A stretch of 64,000 nucleotides of DNA from contig CAIIXF020000004.1 of NCBI GenBank assembly GCA_903813345.2, forward strand, positions 3,987,525 through 4,051,524. Direction: 5' to 3'. The position numbers and the translations under genes were made by a program. Positions 23,561-34,283 of the stretch are shown piece after piece; positions within the stretch are counted from its first letter, which is position 1, and every line of letters begins with the position of its first letter. The notes beneath the pieces were generated by a model that saw only the letters and a program-made list of their open reading frames with translations, was not told where the DNA came from and did no database searches. Source of the stretch: Owenia fusiformis. Lineage: Eukaryota > Annelida > Polychaeta > Sabellida > Oweniidae.

Positions 23561-26500
23561 GTAAGCTCCTATTTTACAATACTTTTCTGTAAGATCTAGC
23601 TATAATACACATTAAAACTTATTACAAATGTATTGCACACATACTAAGGAACAATTTACTATAAAAATTTTGAATAAATTATCGATACTTATTTCGGAAA
23701 TAAGGTTGAAAATATTATTGATTTTTCGAACCCACGCCGCTTCCATTTCTCACGTGGCCATTAATTTGTACTATTTTCCCGCCATCGTTTTTCGTGGTTA
23801 CTGCGCTTAATTTCAACATAATTTCAGTTCCTATGCTTTCAAGTTATTAATTTAATTCATCGATTGTGAGACAAGTGGGGAATTTATTGTTCATAGTGGA
23901 AAATTAGGCGAAAATAACGATTCGGGAAATTAGGTCACGTGACCTGTTTCCTGAAAAATCCTTTGTTCAAATGAAGAACATCTACTCATCATATATCGTT
24001 TGCTGGTATTTAGTACAATTACTTGTGATCGAAGACGACAATATTTGCAACATGAGACTTTTAATACTTCTTCACTATCACAGTTGAGAATTTCGGTGGT
24101 TTTTGAAATTCTTTAGGCTTGTTGGTGCTTTCATAGCAAATTCAATATTCTTTTGTAAGATTGACATCCTAGCACAGTAATATAATTTTATCACTAATAT
24201 ACACTACATTGGGATTGATTTTATTTCCAGATGCAAAATTTTCTGTGGGGGTCTGCCATGGCAAGCCAAACAAGGTAAGTAGTAAAACTTAATTCAGTGA
24301 AGAGTGTCATATGGGTAAAAGGAAATTGGAGAAACATTGTTCTGGCCTATGGCCATGCTTTGAGATACATCAAGATTTTGCTTTGTTCTCAGTTTCCTAT
24401 GGCAGGATAAGGAAATTATAATTTAATTACTAGTAATAGCTGTGATTGTGTTGTTTGTATAGGTAATTAGCTTATTTGCAAGATGCCTAATTATGCAGTC
24501 AGCTTGGTAGCACAAAGACAATAAAGGAAACTGTGTTAATTGGCTTATTATGCAGTGTGGCTTCAGTATATTGGCTTATTTTATTAGCTTCACCATGTGG
24601 CACTGTTTGAAATAGACCCTGAATGACTATTTATGAAATAATTTGATTTATGAACTGAATGAAGTTGAAAGCTTTGAAAAGGAGTTTGAAATTGGTGCCT
24701 TAAAGCTTAATAATAGTAATATTTGAATGGAGCAGAATAAAATATTTTGTCGTTTCTGGAACATGATTTGAGCATTGTGCGAGGTCTTCATTTTCCACTC
24801 AACTTTATGTTGTAGAAAAGAAAGAACACTCAATGTTAAACATTTGAATCTACACAGTGTTATTTTCTCCAACAAATCTTTTACTGTAATAACTGGATAA
24901 CTGAATTTTCTGTCCTGTAATAAGGCCAGAGTGCACTTTGGATTTTTTGCAATTTTGAAATGTAAGCCACTGAATATTCTAGTTATTCAAACATTCTGAA
25001 GAATTATCTCCCTTAATTAAAAGTCTAGGCACACTAATGCATCTTTTGTGCAATGAAATTTCATCATAGTGTACCCCAACCTTAAACTTGTTTATGTTAT
25101 ATATACTGATAGTTATTTATAGTATTTGTTGGTGAATTGACTGTCAGCAAGGGAAAGTCCACTTAGTGCACTTAGTCCACTAATCATTTTTTCTTGGTTT
25201 CTATCGTTTGCTTTGCTCTAAATTTACATGTTTTTTGTAACTTCCACCTTGTATTGAATTGGCAACCATATACTTAAAAATTAAATGTTGTGAATTTCAC
25301 TTTGCAGAGGACCTGAAGGCCTATTTTGGCACATTTGGCGAGATTGTTGACTGCAAAGTGAAGACCAATGAAGAGGGAAAGTCAAGGGGATTCGGATTTG
25401 TTACATTTGCAACTCCCGAAGCCTGTGAAGCAGTAAGTTTCAATTTACCAAATATATACAGGGTGGCCCAAGAGAAGGTTTAGTTGGTTTCCGGACAACT
25501 CGGACCCAGGACAAGTCGGACCCTGGACAACTCGGACCCAAGACATCTCGGACCCAAGACATCTCGGACCCAAGACATCTCGGACCCAAGACATCTCGGA
25601 CCCAAGACAACTCGGACCCAAGACAACTCGGACCACTTTTTAAAATAATGATTTTTATCATTGTTTAGGGTTTTTAGTCTTTGTTTTATGCTTATTAGAT
25701 ATATTGTACATTGTGAATACATATTTTGTACTAATTTGATTAAAATGTTTTAATTTGACTTATTTGATAAAGATTAAGTAGAAGCTACTGAAGCTATAAA
25801 CCCAAGACAACACAGACCACTTTCTGAAATGTTAGTTTTTGTTAGATACTTTTTTGGTTTCATAATATGGGATTATTTATAAATGTTTAGCATGACACGG
25901 TTTAGATATATTGTGAATCTATATTTTGTGTTTACATGTAAAGATGAACAAGATGTTTCAATTAACTTATTTGATGAGAGTTGAGAATACAACTTGTTAT
26001 ATGGAGGTATCAATGAGTCTTTTCATACAGTTAATACCAACTCATTTGGAAAATCACTAAGGAATTGAAACAATAATAATTTTAATCCTAATCTCATTAT
26101 CTCATTTACACTCACCACCGTGTGGTCTTATTAATTTTATTAATCTCACTGAAAGACCTATGTCACATAGAGATCAATGGAAACTTAAAATTCTGTAAAT
26201 CCTCAAACTTAATCTCACTGAAAGATTGATGCCGTATTGAGATCAATGAAAGAGTTTGTATTCTGTTAATCCTAAAGTTTTTTGATAATTTAATCTTAAT
26301 CTCACTGAAAGATTGAGTAATGTGTTTGTATTCTGTAAATTCTCATTTTTATCATTTAATTAAGAAATATAGACTGAACGTCAGTCGTTATATGGACGAA
26401 TAAACCCCGCAGGGCTAGGCATGAACGCGTTCTGTACCCAAACTGGCCAAAGGGAGTGAGGGGTCCGAAAGCTTTTGTGCCTAGCCCTAAAGGGTTTATG

Positions 26501-29500
26501 GGTCGATATAATACCTGTTCTGATATTACGATCCGAACATGAAAACTCACCAAAATATTAAGTTGATTTAAAACAATTACATCAAATGAACACAATATTT
26601 GAATTCACAATATGTATATACGAGTATGTCATACTAAACATAAAATAAATAAAAACCATATAATGATAAAAATCATTATTTCAAAAAGTGGTCCAAGTTG
26701 ACTTGGGTTTTTAGCTTTAATATTTTCTTCTTAATTCTCACCAATTAAGTTGATTTTAAACGAATACATCAAATTAACACAATGTTTGAATTCAGAATAT
26801 GTATAAAATGTCAGACTAAACATAAAATAAAAAAAATAAAAACCATATCATGATAAAAATCATAATTTCAAAAAGTGGTCCGAGTTGTCTCGGGTCTTTA
26901 GCTTCAATATTTTCTTCTTAACTACCATCAAATAATAAGTTGATTTAAAACAATTTCATCAAATTAACACAACATTTGAATTCAAAATATATATAATATG
27001 TCATACTAAACATAAAATAAAAAATAAAAACCATATCATGATAAAAATCATAATCTCAAAAAGTGGTCCGAGTTGTCTTGGGTCTTTAGCTTCAATATTT
27101 TCTTCTTAACTACCATCAAATAATAAGTTGATTTAAAACAATTTCATCAAATTAACACAATAAATGAATGCACAGTACATAATATATGTCATCTAAACAT
27201 AAAACAAAAATTAAAACCCCATATTATGATGTAAATATCATCATTTCAAAAAGTGGTCCGAGTTGTCTTGGGTCCGAGTTGTCTTGGGTCCAAAATGTCT
27301 TAGGTCCGAGTTGTCCAGGGTCCGAGTCGTCCTGGGTCCGAGTTGTCCTGGGTCCGAGTTGTCCAGTTACCGTTTAGTTGACAAAGAGATGGCTGAATTA
27401 CTGTAAAACTACTTTGGGTCACCCAGTATCTTGAATTAAGATTATCTTCCTGTCTTTGTATTCATTGTTTGTATCCAGTTTTATGTATTTTCTCAAAAGT
27501 TTTACCACAAATAATGTGTCAAAAATGTAAAGTTAGACTCCCGAAAAGCTATTAGACTCCGGAGCAAGAGTGTCTTAAGACTAAAAGCCTAATATGAGAT
27601 ACATGTTAATCATAAAGTGCAATTTACACCAGAACTAGTAGCATTAACTTTGTTGTGGCCATGTATGGTGGTTGGCGCACAGAGTCTAGCAGTGGTCTGC
27701 ATCTGGAACAAATGGCAGGTGGTGTCATTTCCGTGTTAATGCCTTGTTTATTCTTTTTCTTAATAGGCCATGGCACAGAAAGTTCACACCATGGAAGGTC
27801 GAACTATCAACATTGACAAAGCCAAGGTGCCAGAAAACAACAGAAAAGTATTCTTAGGTGGACTACCTCCAGAAATCTCCAAAGAAGACCTAGAAGAACA
27901 TCTTAAACAATATGGCGTGGTAAGCTCTTGACGTCTTAAATATATAAATATCAGTTGGATGCAGTTATTTGAAATCTTACTGCTTGTACAATTTTGAGTT
28001 CAAATATATGTATCGAGGAGATAAAATGCTCCATGTTGTGATGTGGATCATCAGTCAGTGTGGTACACAGCATTTGTATAACTCATTGAAGCAAGCTTTT
28101 TTCAAAGTGCATAATTGTATGTTTATTGTTGACATAACTTTCATTCACCTGCAACGAGGCCGGTTTACCAAGGGCAGTATGTTGTAATGATACTGTACTG
28201 TGCAACTGGGCCAATATTATCAGATCCATTTACTTTTACCTGTGTCTAGTATTGTACCTTTCACAGGCTCTGCACGATGGAAACAATCATTGTAAATTTA
28301 AGTTCAAGGAATTGTTTCTGAAGGTGTCTTGTAGCATTTTAATGAGTATTTTTATTCCATGAATATTTTACAGCTAACATATTTAGATAAATATTTTTCT
28401 TTCCATTCCTAGATTTCAGAACTTACTCTTCCATACGACAACTTGAAGAAATGTAGGAAAAACTTTGGATTTGTCCTGTTTGAACTTGAAGAGAGTGCCA
28501 AAGCAATGTTAAACAACCCACAACAAAATATCTGCGGGAAAGATGTAAGTATTATTTCTTGTTCTAGTAAAGATCTTGCCTATGATTGAAGTTTTTTCTT
28601 TGCAGGTACATCTTGCAAGGCATTCTCATCTTCATCTTAAGTTAATTGGAAATAATAGAAAACATGAATTGCTAGATTGATGGATGTTTTGAGAAATGTA
28701 CCACTGATAAAGATGCAGTAGTAGTATTAACATTTTTATGTCACCACCACAAGTGGTGACATATTTGTCACCACCACAAGTGGTGACATGTTGTTATACA
28801 GTCTCCAACTTTTTTGTGGCCAGTGTTCAGCATCTGTAACAAATGGCAGGTGGGGACATTTTGCATGTTGATGCCTTGTTAATCTATGTTATTATTGAGA
28901 TGCAGATCTATGTGTTAATGATTTTAATCCTTGTATTTACAATTCTTTTATTGTTGAAACATGACAAATATTTGTATCTCACATTGCCATAAATCATGTG
29001 TAGCTTTTAGTCGTCAGATCCTGATTTTAGTGTTAATTGTCAATGTCATCATTTTAATTCTTGCTGCCATTTTGATGTATTTTATCACTTAAATATGGAC
29101 TCTAGTTTTTGGTAAATTAGAATGGTGACAGTTGTTTTGAGTAAATAACCACATATCGCTGAACTTTATATCCTATATTTCTCGAAATAGTAAGTATCAC
29201 TTGTATATAATCCATCCAATTTCTGGGAAAGCTCAGTTTAAGTGTTTTATCTAGAATCCATGTTCACTTTTCCACATACTTGTGCCAATGCAGCTAATAA
29301 AGGTAACCATTTGTTGATTTGAATCTGAGCAATACTCTCATCCTGAGATTTGAGCAACATCTTTATCCTAGGATTTTCCACGTTCAGGGATTAACATTTG
29401 TTGCTTTGTACTCTCATCAGGTGTCGCCGGGCGAGGGTGGCTGACCTTTGACCTGGGAGACGGGTAAAAGGCAAGCACAAAACACGACGGTATGGTGAGT

Positions 29501-32500
29501 ATAGAACCGTCAAACCCCATGCAATGGTCAAAAGGAACTCGAACCAATCATACTCCTGAAATGTTATATGTAGCGTATTGAACTATTTTACATACCATGT
29601 CAAGTAATCTTCAATTTTCAATTTCAAGCCAGCTAGCCAAGGTCATAGGTGAAAGGTCAAAGCAGATGGTCATGTGCCAGTTACTTCCAATCCAACCTTC
29701 TTTTATCTGTTTCATTCTGTTACCATGGCAACAGATTTCATGAAACTATTTACTCTTATATTTTATATAATATCTTGCTTCCATCAGTGACTCTACTGTT
29801 TGTTGCTGTTCGTTTCCATAGTGATGTTGCCATGACCTTTGTAAATATTTGATTTATAATTTAATCACATGTTACTATGGTTACCTTCGTAATTGATCAA
29901 TTTTGTCATATTATGGTGTTTAGATTTCGGTTCCAAAATTTTTCTTGCTTCATACAACAATTCTGTTTGAAGTATAAAATTCAACTAGACTAAGGGTATT
30001 TATCTAAACAGTTGCACTTCTGTTTATATGTATTATCAAATACCAAAACATTTTAATATTCATGGTTAATAAAGTAAAGCTGTTGTTATTTCAAGAGGCC
30101 TGAAACACCATAATATATCATGTGACAACTAACCATCTATTCAGCACTTATTTCTATCATATAGTTAATTCATGACAGCTTCCTATTAAAGATGAATGTG
30201 CCAAGGTACTCGGAGATTGCTAGATTTACCACTTCCATTTCACTTTCAGCAGGTTTATCCAATTCATATGAATGAATCATGCACTAGTTTCATGTCACAT
30301 GATCTATATCATATTTTGATTTATTTAGCAACTTGTTTTCCTGAATGTCCAATGTGAAACATGAAGAGACTATTGCTCAACTTGAAGTTCACTATCTTGC
30401 AAACATAATTTTGCAACAGTGCTGTCATGAATCCAAAGATAAGGCAGGCAACAGTGAAATCAGAAAGTCTAGAAAGGCAGACAATGAAGGCTCTATTGTA
30501 TTATGTCATCATACTAACTGTGAGTTACTGTTCTAGGTTGAGGTGAAGAAAGTGACCGGAAAGAAGAATGATGCTGGGTTCGGTGGTGGATTTGGCGGCG
30601 GTCGAGGTGGATTCGGAGGACGAGGTAAGTTATCTATTGCATTTTTAGGATTTGTCTGAAATACTAAACTGATTTTATTTTATATTTTAAATAATTCTGA
30701 ATTGCTAGACCACCAAACCCAGTAATATTAATAATTATATGCTGAAAAATTGTGTATGTTATATTGGTGTATTGTTTTATTGTACAGTGAATCCTGTGTA
30801 TATTGAACATTTTTTGTTGAGAAAAAACATTCACTGTTGGTAGGTCTTCACAAAAGCGAGAGAGGGTAACTTAAACTCAGTAGAGTATGTGCAGGGGAAG
30901 AGCGTCCACTTTACATGTGTTCACTAAGACAGGATTTACTGTATTTAATTGTGATTTTCTTGTGTATTGCAAGACTTAAAATGTATTTGTTTATTTCAGG
31001 AGGTGGCGGATATGGTGGAGGCGGCTACGGAGGAGGCTTCGGAGGTGGCCGTGGTGGAGGACGTGGACGAGGTGGTCCACGTGGTGGCGGCCGTGGTGGA
31101 CGAGGCGGTGGTGGTAAGTTCTCTTCTCTAGAATCGGGAAACTGAATGTACAGTTAATTATGCATTTAATTTCTTAAATGATGTATATTGTACCTGTTCA
31201 GGCTATTGTTCATTTTGGATTTTTGTGCATTTTTACGTACTGCAAGACTTATGTATGTATGTATAGCTTTATTGCCCTAATTTAATTAGGAGATACATAT
31301 TATTTATATGCAATTACATCAAATATAATAAAATTAACATATGGACAGACAACCTATTTACAAGATGTCTGTATATAATATATATATATGTGTGTCTCAG
31401 AGTCAGACAGTGTTATCTATTTTCACAGCTCTGAGATTATAGTTGATTTTGACTAATTCTGCAACATGTTTCAACTTCAACATAGTATGTTGATCATTTG
31501 TATCATTAATGCCAAGGATTGTGTCACAATCAAATCTCACTTTCAGTTCAGTGCAGAATTTGGCCAGTTTCTCTCTGGCTGGAATGTAGCATTCAGCTTT
31601 ACAGTAGAATAAGAAATGTTCTACTGTTTCTGTCTCATATGAGTCACACATTGTACATAATTTGGATTTGTTATCTCCTCCACGATATTTACTATTGAGC
31701 ATATGTTCCCCAGTTAACAGTTTGAACATTATAATACAAGAAGCCATGGCGCTTGGAAATTGCTGTGCCACACACCACCAAATATTAGGTTTCAGTGTAT
31801 TAAAGTTCAATTTACGAAAGTGATTTAAACCACTGTACATAAGGCTTTTTGTATATGTTCTCTGGAGTTGAACATCTGAGACTTTTGACAGAACCATCCG
31901 TTTCCATGCATATTTGCTAATATCAGAGTTGCCATATAACATGTCATGCACATCGACCCTTAGGCCATATGTCTCTACACGTTGAAGCATTGCTTTTATG
32001 GGTGAAAATATGTTACATTGATTTTCTACATTCCACAGGTAGAATATGCGATAAACACAGATCGCTTTATAAGCATTTGTAAACGGTAGCTTCAGTAAGC
32101 TCCAAAGAAATGTCAGGCTTAAAAAATCAATGTACAGATCGACATCTAGCCATCCTAATGTTGTGGAGGACAGAGGATTACTAGCATTTTTTGATATATA
32201 TTGTATACGTTTTCCAATATCTTTTTGAGTATTTTCTAATTTAACTATATCACCATCCTGATAATTGATAATTGGTGCTGCGTACAGCATACTTGGAATA
32301 GAGAATGTCTTATATAGGTTTGAGGCTGATATTGGAGTAAGCCCCCCACAGCGATTACCTATTGCTAGTTGGCAGTAATACTGCCTCAAACCTTTATTGC
32401 AACGTTCATCTACATAATTAGTGATACATTTATTTGTAGAAAGAGGTATTCCCAGATGAGTTAGGGACTCTGATCTTGATATTTGTACACCTCCAATTTT

Positions 32501-32801
32501 TAATCGTTGTGCAGCACCCAGCTCTATTTTTTCATTAAATACCAAGTATGAACATTTTTTAGGATGAATGCTATATCGCCATTTGTAACTATATTGTATT
32601 ATTTCAGGAGGATATGGTGGTGGCGGCTACGGAAGCGATTATAGTCAAGACTACAGCCAAAATTCATGGGGAGGTGGCGGCTATGACCAGAACAGCTATG
32701 GTGGCAGCAGCCAAGGCAACTGGGGTGGAGACCAGGGATACAGCAGTGGATTCTCAAATGGCGGTGGTTATGGAGGAAATAACTATGGCGGTGGCTACTA
32801 G
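23550..32801 (+). CDS. hnRNP A/B-D-like protein: two RRMs and a glycine-rich tail (286 aa, complete)
   Basis: Coding exons: 23550-23560, 24231-24274, 25308-25432, 27767-27919, 28413-28544, 30537-30624, 31000-31113 and 32608-32801. They total 861 nt with consistent phases. Such proteins bind AU- or G-rich RNA in the nucleus and cytoplasm and act in splicing, mRNA stability and localisation. RRM1 (about residues 5-78) has RNP2-like KIFCGGL and RNP1-like KSRGFGFVTF. RRM2 (about 86-162) has KVFLGGL and CRKNFGFVLF. From about residue 168 the tail is rich in Gly, Arg, Tyr, Ser and Gln (RGG repeats, then SDYSQDYSQNSWGGGGYD-type), as expected for a low-complexity phase-separating domain. The linker between RRMs is short. 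The architecture matches HNRNPAB, HNRNPD and Drosophila squid; which of these is the true orthologue cannot be settled here. Confidence 0.93.
24231..24274 (+). CDS. hnRNP gene, exon with RRM1 RNP2
   Basis: Acceptor 'ttatttccag', donor 'gtaagt'; 44 nt encoding CKIFCGGLPWQAKQ. Contains the RNP2 hexamer region of RRM1. Confidence 0.93.
25308..25432 (+). CDS. hnRNP gene, exon with RRM1 RNP1
   Basis: Acceptor 'actttgcag', donor 'gtaagt'; 125 nt encoding EDLKAYFGTFGEIVDCKVKT and GKSRGFGFVTFATPEACEA. Holds the RNP1 octamer with both aromatic positions. A 2 kb foldback transposon starts 25 bp after the donor. Confidence 0.95.
26390..26515. repeat. hairpin-forming insert within the intron 3 element
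   Basis: 'tatggacgaataaacccc' with 'agggctaggca' on the left is mirrored by 'tgcctagccct' and 'gggtttatgggtcgatata' on the right, with a GC-rich loop. The composition differs from the AT-rich element around it, so it may be a second, smaller insertion. Confidence 0.65.
26560..27260 (+). repeat. ~180 bp tandem units within the intron 3 element
   Basis: At least three units each run from 'taagttgatttaaaacaatt' through 'acataaaataaa' and 'tcatgataaaaatcat' to 'ctttagcttcaatatt'. The two central ones are nearly identical. An inverted, diverged counterpart lies at about 25630-25860 in the left half. Confidence 0.8.
27653..27749 (+). repeat. short 'aaatggcaggtggtgacatt' repeat, copy c, abutting an acceptor
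   Basis: 'aacaaatggcaggtggtgtc' followed by 'cgtgttaatgccttgtttat'. The repeat ends about 17 bp before the AG of hnRNP exon 4, so the polypyrimidine tract directly follows or overlaps it. Confidence 0.7.
27767..27919 (+). CDS. hnRNP gene, exon joining RRM1 and RRM2
   Basis: Acceptor 'tcttaatag', donor 'gtaagc'; 51 codons encoding AMAQKVHTMEGRTINIDKAK, the short linker VPENNR and KVFLGGLPPEISKEDLEEHL. It carries the end of RRM1 and RNP2 of RRM2. Confidence 0.95.
28413..28544 (+). CDS. hnRNP gene, RRM2 exon
   Basis: Acceptor 'ttcctag', donor 'gtaagt'; 44 codons encoding ISELTLPYDNLKKCRKNFGF and VLFELEESAKAML. RNP1 of RRM2 is here (KNFGFVLF). Phase 0 at both ends, so the next exon can be swapped without affecting upstream frame. 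Confidence 0.95.
28738..28880 (+). repeat. short 'aaatggcaggtggtgacatt' repeat, copy d
   Basis: Two copies of 'caccaccacaagtggtgaca', then 'ccaacttttttgtggcc', 'gtgttcagcatctg', 'aacaaatggcaggtggggac' and 'gcatgttgatgccttg'. Intron 5 of the hnRNP gene. Confidence 0.8.
29421..29494 (+). CDS. candidate poison (stop-containing) cassette exon of the hnRNP gene
   Basis: A 74 nt GC-rich island in an AT-rich intron has an acceptor (tctcatcag) and a consensus donor (gtgagt). Joined to exon 5 in phase 0 it reads Val-Ser-Pro-Gly-Glu-Gly-Gly and then TGA; its length is not a multiple of three. Genes for hnRNP and SR proteins often use such exons to limit their own level through nonsense-mediated decay. 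The role here is inference and no transcript evidence exists in the window. Confidence 0.45.
30537..30624 (+). CDS. hnRNP gene, exon opening the Gly-rich tail
   Basis: Acceptor 'actgttctag', donor 'gtaagt'; 88 nt encoding VEVKKVTGKKNDAGFGGGFG and GGRGGFGGR. Closes RRM2 and starts the RGG-type region. Confidence 0.93.
31000..31113 (+). CDS. hnRNP gene, RGG exon
   Basis: Acceptor 'gtttatttcag', donor 'gtaagt'; 114 nt encoding GGGYGGGGYGGGFGGGRGGG and GRGRGGPRGGGRGGRG-like repeats. Its start and preceding intron resemble those of the next exon, suggesting tandem duplication. Phase 1 at both boundaries, so it can be skipped without frame loss. Confidence 0.93.
31245..32595 (-). mobile_element. 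5'-truncated LINE in hnRNP intron 7, antisense
   Basis: The minus-strand frame 31403-32545 is the C-terminal part of a LINE ORF2 and stays open upstream to about 32590 (YSYKWRYSIHPKKCSYLVF), after which the element is cut. The 3' end carries a tetranucleotide-type tail (minus-strand 'catacatacata' near 31250), as in CR1, L2 and related lineages. The insert occupies nearly the whole intron and reaches to about 15 bp before the exon 8 acceptor. Confidence 0.85.
31403..32590 (-). CDS. LINE reverse transcriptase ORF2, C-terminal fragment
   Basis: About 395 residues from past the catalytic core to the stop. Visible are the thumb-like SYKWRYSIHPKKC...LVFNEKIELG, then ITNYVDERCNKGLRQYYCQL, LYKTFSIPSMLYAAPIINY, KLENTQKDIGKRIQYISK and a C-terminal Cys/His knuckle (LCTMCDSYETETVEHFLFYC), typical of non-LTR elements. 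The catalytic YXDD and the endonuclease are missing through 5' truncation. No internal stop, so a fairly recent insertion, but it cannot be autonomous. Confidence 0.85.
   Translation of the reverse strand, partial: SYKWRYSIHPKKCSYLVFNEKIELGAAQRLKIGGVQISRSESLTHLGIPLSTNKCITNYVDERCNKGLRQYYCQLAIGNRCGGLTPISASNLYKTFSIPSMLYAAPIINYQDGDIVKLENTQKDIGKRIQYISKNASNPLSSTTLGWLDVDLYIDFLSLTFLWSLLKLPFTNAYKAICVYRIFYLWNVENQCNIFSPIKAMLQRVETYGLRVDVHDMLYGNSDISKYAWKRMVLSKVSDVQLQRTYTKSLMYSGLNHFRKLNFNTLKPNIWWCVAQQFPSAMASCIIMFKLLTGEHMLNSKYRGGDNKSKLCTMCDSYETETVEHFLFYCKAECYIPAREKLAKFCTELKVRFDCDTILGINDTNDQHTMLKLKHVAELVKINYNLRAVKIDNTV
32608..32801 (+). CDS. hnRNP gene, terminal coding exon (Gly/Tyr/Ser/Gln-rich)
   Basis: Acceptor 'gtattatttcag'; the frame gives GGYGGGGYGSDYSQDYSQNS, WGGGGYDQNSYGGSSQGNW and a C-terminus NNYGGGY before TAG. 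The prion-like composition fits hnRNP low-complexity tails, with a C-terminal GGGY motif. Confidence 0.93.
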
Positions 32802-33420
32802 GCAACCATAGTTCACCATAGCAACCTTTGTAAAGACTAGAGAACATCCAGTAACTATGTCATCTGTTGCTAAGCAACTGTTGCTAAGACTATGTAATAA
32901 CAAAGATTGGATCTCGTTTTTTAACACTTCTAAGGGACATTATAAAGGAAATGAAACTCGGGTGAAACTTTGTAGAACTTGTAAATACAATAATCTCTAT
33001 GATCAAGAAGAACTATTTATTCTACGATGTATTAATAGATTCTTAGCTGTTGTATTGAATGTATGTAAAATTGTACAGTTTCATCCTCTATCATACTCAA
33101 AAATCTCCATCACACTAAGGACATTACGAGGTGAATCAATCCTGTGTTCATTATCCAGTTACCATAGCAACAGTAACTGATTTTAGCGTTATTATTTTGT
33201 ACATTTTAAACATCATGGAGAGTTTGTGACCGCGCCTGAGCGTTGGCGAAGATTTTGTACGTGTAAAGAACAGTGGGTTTTAAAGTGTGGTATCTGTATG
33301 TAACCATGGTAACTAAATTATCAAGGTTGGATACAGGAATCCCAACAAATGGCTGTAAGATTTTACTTAACATCCTTAAATGAACATGTGAATAAAGCCA
33401 TATTTTTGTATGTGAAAATA
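32802..33420 (+). other. 3' UTR of the hnRNP gene
   Basis: Follows the TAG; contains 'ggcaaccatagttcaccata' and 'ccatagcaac'-type phrases. The canonical AATAAA at 33391-33396 is followed by a T/G-rich stretch, giving a likely polyadenylation site near 33410-33420. The 107-codon frame in it has no recognisable content. Confidence 0.7.
33391..33396 (+). terminator. polyadenylation signal AATAAA of the hnRNP gene
   Basis: AATAAA about 590 bp after the stop codon, followed by 'tttttgtatgtg', a plausible downstream U/GU-rich element. Confidence 0.7.
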
Positions 33421-34208
33421 ATTGTGTTATTTTGGATATAGAATGTAGTTAGACTAAGAGGAAGACCATAGATTTCCGATAATCCCCATCTTTTGAAACA
33501 TTTACCCTTTAAAACACTGAGAATTGAGTAACCTTTCCATTGATACCGAATACACCCTGTGTCTCATGTAGTGAACTGTTTTGAGTTATGAGCAGTATAG
33601 AATAATTTTGAAGAGTTACAATTTTTTTATCTATTAAATCCATGTCCAATTGGTACTATGAAGCACCCTATGCAGACAGAGCCTGTGGGGAGCGGAGGGT
33701 GCGGAGCTAACGGTCATTTTTGAATTTAAATTTGGGATATTTCTGGAACTAAGCAGTTTTGGGACTTCAAATATACCAAGATATGTGTATTTGACACCAA
33801 ATATCAATACAATTGTGAAAATAGTAGCGCAATTCATTCTATATATTCCAGACCTATATATTTTGAAATTATCCTTTTAATACTGAGTCCCCAGCATTCA
33901 TAAAAAATGGTGTTCAAGGTACACTATCTATACAAATTATTTTTGCATCTTGGAAGCCAGGCAGTATCAGTGTGATTTTATAAAAATTCGGAAATGTTTT
34001 TCAGATATGAGCCCCCTCTAAATATTGGGTGTGGAGCAGCTCCATAAACGTAGCTCCGCACCCAATATTTAGAGGGGGCTCATATCTGAAGAACATTTCC
34101 GAATTTTTTTAAAATCACACAGATACTGCCTGGCTTCCAAGATGCAAAAATAATTTGCATGGGTAGTGTATCTTGAACACCATTTTTTATGAATGCTGGG
34201 GACGCAGT

Positions 34209-34283
34209 ATTCTACCATGTTACATATTCAATGAGGTCACGTGAGAAAGCATTGCGCACGCAACAGACGTTTGAAATATCAGT
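34209..34283 (+). repeat. DIRS left inverted terminal repeat
   Basis: Starts 'attctaccatgttacatatt' and runs to 'gtttgaaatatcagt'. Its inverted counterpart at 39947-40022 differs by a few substitutions and a small shift in the 'tgttacat' segment. Confidence 0.9.

Larger units (their letters stand above)
25458..27429. mobile_element. ~2 kb foldback transposon in hnRNP intron 3
   Basis: Terminal inverted repeats: left 'cagggtggcccaa', right the complement of 'ctgggtgacccaa', flanked by TA-rich DNA (tata / tat), as in Tc1/mariner elements. Subterminal arrays of 15-16 bp units ('ctcggacccaagacat') at 25495-25640 are mirrored by 'gtccgagttgtcttggg' units at 27255-27370. Several ~180 bp tandem units, each with 'aaaaagtggtcc' and 'taagttgatttaaaac', fill 26560-27260. 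No transposase frame; the Gly/Ser/Trp-rich minus-strand frames are artefacts of the array. Confidence 0.85.

Noticed and set aside
25440-25722. three overlapping minus-strand frames rich in Gly, Ser and Trp
   Set aside because: Each is a different phase of the same 15 bp array in the foldback element.
29649-29852. 67-codon frame in hnRNP intron 5
   Set aside because: No splice sites of matching phase and no recognisable motif; AT-rich like the intron.
30345-30536. 63-codon frame ending just before hnRNP exon 6
   Set aside because: It ends at a stop inside the acceptor region and is not in frame with the exon; chance ORF.
32614-32847. frames on both strands over the last hnRNP exon
   Set aside because: They are shadows of the Gly-rich coding sequence in other frames.
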